Below, one piece after another: positions 35,292-44,500 of a DNA stretch of 64,000 nt. The stretch is from Coffea arabica. Lineage: Eukaryota > Streptophyta > Magnoliopsida > Gentianales > Rubiaceae. Within the stretch, counting starts at the first letter, position 1. Every line of letters begins with the position of its first letter. The notes below the pieces were generated by a model. It worked only from the letters and a program-made list of their open reading frames with translations. It was not told the origin of the DNA and searched no databases. The stretch spans positions 22,462,001-22,526,000 of the forward strand of contig NC_092312.1 in NCBI RefSeq assembly GCF_036785885.1, given 5' to 3'. Position numbers and translations under genes: made by a program.

Positions 35292-35342
35292 AATGTCTAG
35301 CCAAAGACATTAAAGAAAGGCGCTACTTGGGAGGCAACCCAA
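35292..35342 (+). other. Paired RNA hairpins directly after the gag stop
   Basis: Two perfect inverted repeats lie within 65 bases of the stop: AATGTCT-AGCCAA-AGACATT (35292-35311) and TTGGG-AGGCAA-CCCAA (35327-35342). The two loops differ at one base. From memory, a closely similar string (GACATTAAA, then GCGCT, then TTGGGAGGCAACCCAA) recurs in plant Athila/Tat elements after the coding region. Its function is not known to me. Confidence 0.7.
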
Positions 35343-35431
35343 GACTATTTGTTTCAGTTTTCATGCATTTTTGAAGTTTTAGTTAAGTGTTAGTGTCAAT
35401 TAATAGTTTGATGTTTAGTGGCAGGAAATTA

Positions 35432-35606
35432 GTAGTTAGACGTGCCCACGCCAGGTGGTCGCGCCTGAGGGAAGGAAATTCTCGTTCAGGATCTGCGGAC
35501 TCTATAGCAGTTAGACGCGCCCACGCCAGGTGGTCACGCCTGAGGGAAAGAAATTCTCGTTCAGAATCTGCGGACTCTATAGCAGTTGAGCGTGCCCACG
35601 CCTTAG
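35432..35606 (+). repeat. 75-bp minisatellite, 2.3 units
   Basis: Units start at 35432, 35507 and 35582 (GTAGTTAGACGTGCCCACGC and close variants), exactly 75 bp apart; the third is partial. The period is a multiple of three, so both strands stay open across it and give a 25-residue repeat. This looks like a by-product of the period, not a gene. It is GC-richer than the rest of the element. Confidence 0.85.
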
Positions 35607-35746
35607 CCAGAGGTTCCTTGACTAAAAAAAAATAAAAAAAAATAAAAAAATTCAAAATAAAAACATTTTCCGTTTTACACCTTCAATTTTGATTCTCACA
35701 ATTCGGATTTTGAAATTTAAGTGTGCAAAAAAAAAAATAAAAATTT

Positions 35747-35822
35747 TCCTTCTTCTTCTTTCTTTCTTTCTTTCTTCTTCTTTCTTTCTTCCTTTCTTCC
35801 CCGCTGCCCTGTTTCCCTTTTC
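35747..35822 (+). repeat. Pyrimidine (TTTC/TTC) microsatellite
   Basis: A T/C tract dominated by TTTC and TTC repeats within the LTR element interior. Confidence 0.8.
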
Positions 35823-36065
35823 TTTTATTTCTTCTTTCGGCTGCCCTCCATCCGCCGCCACCCACTCCGCATCAACTCCCCATCGCATGCCGCTGCCCAC
35901 GAATGGCACCAGCTCCAGACGCGAGTTGAGAGACTAGAGACTCGGATGACCCACATTGACGTCACCATGCAAGTCTTGATCCACAATTTCCACCTGAATT
36001 GCCCCTGTTTTGATGACTTCAGGGAAGTACCGTTGCCCTTCTCCTTCCTTCTACTTTTACATTAT

Positions 36066-36102
36066 CACATTGAGGGCAATGTGTGAATTAGGTGTGGGGG
36101 GG
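36066..36102 (+). promoter_or_regulatory. Internal hairpin plus polypurine-like tract
   Basis: CACATTG-AGGG-CAATGTG (36066-36083, apart from the exact loop edge) is followed within a few bases by GGTGTGGGGGGG. The module is repeated in altered form just before the 3' LTR, so it may be a second, internal polypurine tract. Confidence 0.55.
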
Positions 36103-36145
36103 AATCATTGTGGTGCTAGTAATTTTGTTTTTAGATTCTAGAGTT

Positions 36146-36176
<31 letters not shown>

Positions 36177-36554
36177 GTCCATCTTTCGTTTATTTTCTTT
36201 TCTTTTCTTTTTTCTAATGGTCAGTCTTTATATGAATACCAAGTTTTGATGTTGGATTGTTGTCTCTGATTCTGATGTTGCCAAGTTTATTAATAAAAGG
36301 TATCGAGTTGATGTGGTTGAATTCAGGAACATCTTTTTGGTGAATATCAATAATTGCTTGACTTTTCTAATTTTTAGTTAACTTTTCTAGGCATAGGGAA
36401 TGATTGTTGGCATTTTTCTTGTGAATTGGTCCAATTATTAATTTTAGTTCTCTATGTTTGAAAATTTGAGGCTGACTGCTGTTATTTTTGTGTTATTTTT
36501 AGTTATTGTGCTATATGGTTATAAATAAGAGTTGACTGTACTCCGCTAGTGATT

Positions 36555-36700
36555 ACTACTGAGTAACCGGGGATTTTCACCTAAAGTGTTGATTTTCGTG
36601 TCAAAAGGTAGTAGTTGCTATGAGTGCGTGGTCCCGTAGCAATTGAAGCTGAGTAACCGAGCTCCTTCATCTGGTCAATGTTGGAGTTCGCGTCAAAAGG
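36555..36700 (+). repeat. Imperfect 90-bp duplication
   Basis: Two related units contain GAGTAACCG (36561 and 36651) and end in CGTGTCAAAAGG or CGCGTCAAAAGG, about 90 bp apart. They lie between the gag ORF and the 3' LTR in the element's non-coding tail. Confidence 0.6.
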
Positions 36701-37079
36701 CTCAAATGGCTAGCGACTAAGTCTTTTGTTACTGTTGAAGAAAGAAGATTAAAAAAAAAAAGAGAGAAAAGTAGAAAAAAAATGTGAAAAAAGTGAAGGT
36801 TGTGTTAGTGTGTAATAAAAGTCAGCTTGCCGAATTATGGATTTAATGTTGAGATTTTGGTTAATAGTTGGACTATTTGCTGATAAATGTTATGCGTCAT
36901 TCCTTTTTCTTAAATTAGTTAACCTGAAATTGGAGGAGTTTGTGGTTTAGAAGCTAACCGAAGTGATGTTTCTTGGATCTTGACCATTGATGCTTGATTA
37001 TTATTTTTCTTGGTATCTTGACAATTTGGTAGATAGAGCAATGACCATTATCAAATTTTGGTGTCTGTATACTTTCCCC

Positions 37080-37117
37080 ATGCTTGAGGGCAAGCATGAT
37101 TCAGGTGTGGGGGAAAT
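37080..37117 (+). promoter_or_regulatory. Hairpin and polypurine tract before the 3' LTR
   Basis: ATGCTTG-AGGG-CAAGCAT (37080-37097) is a perfect hairpin, followed by TTCAGGTGTGGGGGAAAT, which abuts the 3' LTR at 37118. The G/A-rich stretch is in the position of the plus-strand primer. Confidence 0.8.
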
Positions 37118-38404
37118 TGATAGGGTATAATTTGTTAAGTAAATTTATTATTGTTTTCCCCTTCTATCCCTGACAAATATTGTGTTAATTGCTGATATTT
37201 ACTCATATTTGGTATTTGGAATCAATTTCAGGAGTGAAACAGAAAATTACCAAAAAGGAGGGACTTGTGTGGAAAAATGCAGACTTCTAAGGACTTCAAC
37301 CTTTAGGTCCTTGAATTGGTGGGGACCACAAGCTAGTGCAAGGCATTTAGTCATTTGGGCTTTTCAAAGAAAGCAACGTAGAGAGACTTGGAACAACAAG
37401 TACTTTGGAGGTTTTGTCCACATGTGCGGGGACCACGGATAAGAAGCATGAGTCATTTGAACTCTAGGAAAAGAAACGTACAAGACTTTGAATTTGGTGT
37501 GGGGACCACTAGAGATAGCATTAGACTTCCTTTTGACTTTAAAAAGGGAAAAACGTACGAGATGTTTATCAATCAATCACTAGTTTTAGGCTTTTAGTTT
37601 TCTTTTCTTAGCTCTTTCGCATGGTTGTTCTCCATTAATGGAGGACTAACCTCTCAATTCTAGTCAAGGGGACAACTGAAGATTTGGTTCAACAATTACT
37701 GTGAGATCGAATTTATTTTAATTGTTTTCTCCATTTATTGGTATTCATATGTTTCCTGCTTTTAACTGTTATAGCTCTTGTGTATGATTGATTAGTGCGC
37801 AATAATTAATTATTCATATAGGCTATTTTGCTAAATAGAGGTAATTGAATCCGTAATTATTCGTTATCTCTATCTTAGTAGCAACTGGCGTAATTGGATT
37901 TATGTCAGGGGAGCATACGATCTAGTTTAAACAAACCCTCGTAGCGTGTTTGTTAGTTAGGATTGGGTCTTTCTAATTATTAATGCAATCTAGAAATTAA
38001 ATCCTACGGTCGTACCTAGGGTTGTTTTTGGGTTAGAGAAATAGTTAACGGTCGTACCTTAACTATCGAGAAATTAAGGAAAGGTTGGTTGTTTATCGCG
38101 TGCATGACAACTATAACTAATCTATTAATAAATGTGGAATTATCTGTGAATCAATGATCAGTGCCTGAACCATTTCTGAAGTGTACTCTTGGCTAGAGTT
38201 TTCCCTTAATTATTTCTCTTAATCAATTATTTTCTGCAGTTAATTTATTTAGTTAGCATTTAATCCAAAACCCCCCATACCTTGGACTCTAGAAGAAACG
38301 AATTATCCCCAATCCCTGTGGATTCGACCCTACTCACCGCTATATACAAAATCTGTATTTTTCTCGAGTAGGTATTTATTATTGCACAGGTTCGGCACCT
38401 GTCA
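37118..38404 (+). repeat. 3' LTR
   Basis: 1287 bp, differing from the 5' LTR by about twelve substitutions, mostly A/G or C/T transitions, and one inserted G near the end (ATTGCACAGG against ATTCACAGG). Confidence 0.93.
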
Positions 38405-39130
38405 GTGAATGTACAGGAAGGACGGAATTCTTCAAAATTTAGGGGGTGTAATTGCGAGGATAGCTCACAGATTTGTTAAATTTTCACTCTATTATCCAGC
38501 TTTTGCAAATTTTAGGTGGGGAAGGGAGTGCAAATTTCAGACGGTGCAGGTCTCTACGATTCTCAGTGACTGACAATTGAACCTTGAAGCATGGATACTA
38601 AAAAAAAAAAAATATAAACACTAACCCCAGCAACATGTAAAAATACAATAAATTTTTTTACTTGTTAAAATTTGTATTAAAAAAACTGTATTAGTGTCTA
38701 CATTTATTAGTTTAGTGTCTACATTTCATAGTTTAATTGTCATTAACAATTGTAAAGGAGACCTTGCTCTGTGTAATTACCTACCCTCAAGACAATTTAG
38801 GACATGCAAAGCCTCTGAAACTATTGGCTAATGATCATCTAATAATTAAAACATTTTTATACTAGAACACATCTAGTACAACCCAGTAAGAAAATTTTTA
38901 GTTATGCGAGTACCTCCATTCAACCAACAGCAAAAAAAAAAAAATAAATAAACAAAAGATAGTAAGAAGAAAAGGCTAACGAGAAAGAGATGTCGACTTA
39001 TTTGAGCATTACAATGAACTCTTAACAGTTAATATGCTGAACTTGGACTTTAAGGTAAAAGTAAAGAATTCCAATGTTTATGGCATATATGTAAGCAGTG
39101 ACATTGAAGAAGGATAATATGACAGTATTT

Positions 39131-39568
39131 AGGGTGTGTTTAATAAAACTGAAGTTTGAAAACTAAAGTGTGAAATCTTGTGTTTGGATTGCATTTTCCG
39201 TCATTTTTCATGGAAAAATTACTGTAGCGATTTGATAGATGTGAGGAAAAAAAAGGTGATATGGAAATGTAATCACAGAAAACGACAATATTTTCCGACG
39301 GAAACAAGCAATCCAAGCATGGCCTAATCTGAAATTTGAATTAAGTTATTGAATTGTTAAGTATTAAATCTAATATATTTGAATGCATATCATATTCAGT
39401 AGTAATAAGTGAATAACTTATTACTTAATTTTGGGAGCAGGTTTTGATTATAAAATTCAGTACTACTTAATTAATTCAAATGTTTAATTTTTTATTTATC
39501 AAATGGTCTGAATATGTTAAGATCTAAATCCATTATGTTTAAGTGCTAAATTGAGTTATCAAATAGGA
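39131..39568. repeat. AT-rich dispersed repeat, copy B, interrupted
   Basis: The left end AGGGTGTGTTTAATAAAACT and the right end (minus strand GTCCTATTTGATAACTCAAT) match the ends of copy A in inverted orientation. The copy is split by a foreign segment at about 39180-39325. Confidence 0.4.
39180..39325. mobile_element. Small inverted-repeat element nested in copy B
   Basis: TGTTTGGATTGCATTTTCCG at the left is mirrored by CGGAAACAAGCAATCCAAGCA at the right, separated by about 100 bases. This TTGGATTGC ending resembles a common small plant MITE. A 5-bp AATCT may be the target duplication, but this is uncertain. Confidence 0.45.
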
Positions 39569-40833
39569 CATTAGTATAACTTCCTCCAAATAATTAGAGT
39601 TGAAAGATAAATCAAGTTATTTGATATTCGAATCGATCTTAACTTGGTGAGATTTTGTATGAGATTGATTCGCCAACTAGTCAAACTAGGGATGAACAAC
39701 GCTTTTATATTCGACATTCAAACTCAATAAAAAAGCACATTGAAAATCGGTTTGGCAAATAAACAAACTAAGTTCGAACAAGATTTCAATCTTGTTAAAA
39801 TAATCAAACAAACTTAAACATTAGGGCATTCAATTTGATTAATTTCGTTCATACCCTTACAAACAATTATTAACCCATGATACTCATATAATACGTAACA
39901 AAAATGATAACTATAAGTTGCACAAAGCTTTTTCACCTTTTGTTTCTCTAATTAATTAGGTATTCTTTATCCTTTTAAAATTTATTTATTCGTTGATTTC
40001 TTTTACAATATGCACATATAGCATGTGCCTTACTCATTACTTATTTATTGTTAGTCTGTGTCCCCTCAAATTTGTACTAATAGACATTAGACACTAATAA
40101 TCGTATATAATGTGCATCAAAAAGACATATTGAGCCAATAAACTGGCTCTTCAAGAATGAACAAAATTGATTTAGCTAAAACTCAACCGTTGGTAAGTCA
40201 TGAACATCATCACTAGGTCATTTTTAACTTTTCCTTGTGATCACATAACTTGTCTCTTTACTCTATAACTTAAAATTAAGTATTATGAGTTATTTATTAT
40301 GACTGTTGAGATGATTAAATGAATGATTTAAAGTGAACAATAGCCATGAAACTCTCTACACTATATTTTCATTAATACACCTAGGTTAAAATATATCATA
40401 TATAATACTGTTTACCTATATTGTGCTATAGAATTACAATGTACTATTTGAAATTAGAGGGAGAAATTGTCAAGTAGTTCAAATACCGGCTCCGTTTGAA
40501 CTGATCATTTTTTTAAAAACAAGTTTTTCAAATATAATGTTATAATAATACATAATAACTCAAAAAACATTCCATTCATACAATATATCAAATATTTCAA
40601 AAAAAATTTTAATACAAAAATTTCATATACAGTGTTGCAATAAATTTTTTTAAAAATATCCTAAAAACAGTTAATTCGAATGGAGTCACAAAATATGCTT
40701 TTTTTTTTTTTCCCCCAAAAACAGCCGCGCCCCCTTTATAACTTCTAGTCTATTATTGGATTTTCAAATTGGGGCGGTTTTGGTTCGGTCCACCGCCATT
40801 CCATTTTTGCTACTCTTACCTCCAAATCCAACG

Positions 40834-41518
40834 ATGAACTACCAGCAAAGGCTGATGGCAGCGGCCAAGTATGTCTACGCCGGCGACTCCTGCGCCAGAG
40901 ATGATCCTGTGGTCAATCCCGTTGACTTCGGAATCACTGCCACTCTCAAACCTCACCAAGTAGAAGGCCTCTCCTGGCTAATTAAACGCTACCTTCTCGG
41001 CGTCAACGTTATTCTAGGTACGACTTCTGTGACAAGCCAAAGAATGAAGAATAACGATTGAGATTATAAAAGTTTGGCAATTAATATTTTTGAGAAGAGT
41101 AATTGAGTAGAACTATCGGACTATTTGCTACAAAGTAGAGGAATTAGCGAAAATGAGAAGAAAACTAGCTGTTGTTTCTGGAAATTTCCTATTTTTTTCA
41201 CTTGAACTTTCTCGTATTCATACATGTTTAATATTAACAGTAATTGCAACTCTTTTTTTTTTTCCTTTTTGCAGGGGATGAGGTACTGTTTTAATTGCCT
41301 GAATTGCACTGTCTTAGTTTGAATTGGTAATTTTAGCTAAGGTTTAAACTTATGCAAACGTAAACAAATTTTTGTGATTATTCGTTTACCAAGGCAAAGT
41401 TTTTAACCATGTTGGATGATTTTGAATTCTAGCTGAATTTTAGAAGTGAAGTTGCTATTTGAGTAATAGTTAGTTTCAAGTTATTTAAGTGTGGTAGGAT
41501 AAGTTTTGATTTCAGAAA

Positions 41519-41580
<62 letters not shown>

Positions 41581-44500
41581 TAAGTCGTCATTTTTATTTG
41601 CAATGTGTTTCTTAAGTTGATGTCAAATGGCTTATGGTTGTTGGCTTTTCAAGTGATTTACTATTTGGCCTCATTTGGAACTTAAGATTTGGTAAGGATA
41701 GGAAATGAAAGTTCAGGAAAGTATTTTTATCTTGTGCTTTCTTGTGGAAAGAAAAAAAATAGAAAATAAGCTGTAATCAGTATCAAATGGGAAGTTCTTA
41801 ACACTATAAAAAAGGAGAAAGTTTTAAGGTCGTAAATGATGATGATTTTTAAGGGTAAAAAGAGCTTTTTACATGTTGTAGATCATGATTTTGTCTCGAA
41901 AATATCAAATGTTTTGCCATTTCCATTCTTTGACAGCCTCCTCTCATTCCTTATATTATTGACTAGATTACGTGGTGTCTCCATGTGATTCTTGTAACCT
42001 TGGAGTGGATGTGCACTGATTATAATGCTTTATTGGCAGATGGGGTTGGGAAAGACTTTACAAGCAATATCTTTTTTGAGTTATTTGAAGGTTCATCGGA
42101 GGTCTTCTGGGCCATTCTGTAAGTAGGTGTGCTCTTATGTTGGGCACTTTGATGTGCTGGTTCTATGTTCTATATGTTTCTTTCAAAATGTTTTGAGTTC
42201 TGACTATATTCCTTTATAGTGGTATTATGTCCACTGAGTGTGACTGATAGTTGGGTATCCGAAGTAGCCAATTTTGCTCCCAAGATAAGAGTCCTCTGTT
42301 ATGTTGGAGAAAAGGAACATAGATGCACCTTGCGCAAGAAGATGTATGAGCATGTCAAGGGCCAGCTTTTATTGTCTAATGTAAGAGCTTCACCCTTTTG
42401 CATTGCTTTTAGCATGACTCAATGTATCTCTATTAGTGTTAGAAGTTTTTGGGTGTAGTTATTGAAGATTGAAAACAGTATTGCATTTTGTTAAATTACC
42501 ACGTAAAGTTGCTGTCATTTTCTAATAGCCTTCTTCTTTTATGGATGCTACAGGTACCATCATTAGCTTTTGATATGCTACTGACTACATATGACATAGC
42601 ATTAATTGATCAGGATTTTCTGTCGCAATTTCCATGGCATTATGCAATCATTGATGAAGCACAGAGACTTAAAAATCCTTCAAGTGTATGTCTAAAAGTT
42701 TCTCTATCTTTTAAATTTATCTTCCTGTTGCTTGTTTGTGAACAGTGTTAATGCAAGTGGCCATGTGAAGTCAATACCCCTCCAAATTCTTAAAAATTTT
42801 GAAAATCCTTCAGAACTTTTGCAGATGTAGACTATAGACTTATTATTACTTTGCAGCCCTTAAAACAGAAAAAACCAAAAAAAGGGTCTATTTATGTACA
42901 TTATAGAGCTATTTACTTTCCAGCCCTTTCAGAACTTTTGCAGATGTAGACTATAGATCCATTATTACTTTGCAGTCCTTAAAAACAGAAAAAACCAAAA
43001 AAAAAAAAGAAGGTCTATTTATGGATTTCTGCAGCCCGCTTAAAGAAGAAAATACTTTATTTATGTGTTCTGCCCCTTTTGCTAAATATATTATTTTTTG
43101 AGATATAATAATCTTATCTGTTGGGATTGCTGAATGTTGTTGAGTATTCTTCAGCTTAATATCATTGCAACTGAGTAGCCTATTGTTATAAAAGTATTTG
43201 AGGAAGAATGCAGTATTTTTTCTTCCCTGGGAGGAACTAAAATTTCTAGTTTAAGGACAAGATGCGGCATTGTAAAAGTAACTTGTGATGTGGCCCTTAC
43301 TTTTGGAAGGAGTAAACTGCTTTTTCCTTCAATTTTCTTATTTCAAGTTTTGTGGTTGTTATATTCAATAGGTTTTGTATCATGTCCTCAAAGAAAGGTT
43401 CATTATGCCGAGAAAGTTGCTGATGACTGGCACTCCTATCCAGAACAATCTAACTGAACTTTGGGCTTTGATGCACTTCTGTATGCCCTTAGTATTTGGA
43501 AGATTGGAGGAGTTCCTTTCAGCATTCAAAGAAGCTGGAGATCCTTCATGTAATTTCTCACTTCCTATTAATCTGCGGCATGGATTTTCCTATAGTATAT
43601 GATTATAGCTTGTAGTATGAGTACATAATTTATATTTGAAGTTTTCTTTTACAAAGTTAAGACCAAGTGATTCATTGCTTTTCCTCCTGAGTGTTTTTGG
43701 AACTTTAGCCTTTAGGTGGGCAGAAGTTGTTCATTGCTTTTGAGTCCTTAGGAATAATATGACGTGTCTTCCCTTGCAAATCGTAAATTGGGTTGACCGT
43801 AATGGGTTAGTAAACCTCAAAATCTACTTTCTTGCTCCTACTAATGATCTAGGTTAGTCTAGTTTTTTAATTAGTAAATTTGGTTGTGCAGATAATTGCC
43901 CAAATTTGTTTTCTATTTTTCAAGATACTAATCAAGATGGAAATTTGGACTTTCAAGACTTTGATGGACTGTCAAACATGTTTCTGAGGATCTTCTTGTC
44001 TTGTGGTCTTGTTGAATGACTTTGCCCTTTTAGTTGACTCCATTTTTTCTTCATCTTACACCGAGCATTGCTCAAGTATAGTGGATAGGTTCCTAGAAAT
44101 CTATGATACTCATGGGTTTCCTTTCATTGTCTTGATGAAGAACTCAAGATTACATGAGATAGCAAAGGTTATTGATATGTGTCCCAAGTGTTCTAGATTG
44201 CTACTTGGATTTAAGAGTAGTATGTAAAACAAGAAAACAGAAGTTTCTATATTCTGGAAAGGGAAATGTTATTAGCACTCCCATTTTTGTTAATCACACC
44301 CCCACTATCATTTTAATCATATAGTTTGCGCTTATTAGATTATATGATAAAACAAATGGCGGGAGTGCAAATAACAAATATTGGAGTGCAAATCACATTT
44401 CCCTTATGGAAAATGACCCTTAAAATTTTTAGAACTGAAAATGAAGGAATATGGAACTTGGATACATGATTTTGGGTTTGTTACATGAGCTAACTCTTCT

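Larger units (their letters stand above)
32821..38404 (+). mobile_element. Complete non-autonomous Ty3/gypsy-like LTR retrotransposon (5584 bp)
   Basis: Two near-identical LTRs (32821-34106, 1286 bp; 37118-38404, 1287 bp) both start TGATAGGGTATAA and end CACCTGTCA. The element is bracketed by perfect 5-bp target duplications GTGAA (32816-32820 and 38405-38409). A primer-binding site for tRNA-Asp lies six bases after the 5' LTR and a G-rich polypurine tract precedes the 3' LTR. The 3-kb interior has one gag-like ORF and no protease, reverse transcriptase, RNase H or integrase. The tRNA-Asp primer and the 3' hairpin/polypurine modules resemble the Athila/Tat part of Ty3/gypsy. The layout fits the TR-GAG class: LTRs plus gag, dependent on a full-length partner. 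The LTRs differ by about a dozen substitutions and one indel by eye. Confidence 0.93.
38410..40833. other. Spacer between the LTR element and CHR10
   Basis: AT-rich DNA holding repeat copy B (39131-39568) with a nested insertion. An area near 39680-39860 has degenerate sequence recalling the hAT subterminal repeats. The last 100 bases, rising in GC, are the likely CHR10 promoter and leader. No gene is supported. Confidence 0.4.

Noticed and set aside
35387-35909. Arg-rich and poly-Lys open frames in the LTR element tail
   Set aside because: They arise from the 75-bp repeat and the pyrimidine tract, not from coding constraint.
32821-38404. Full-length autonomous retrotransposon or viral insertion
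   Set aside because: No protease, reverse transcriptase, RNase H, integrase, envelope or movement protein motif lies between the LTRs.
44003-44227. 74-codon open frame in CHR10 intron 6
   Set aside because: It lies between exons that join in phase without it. I considered a decayed enzyme fragment but found no motif strong enough to claim.
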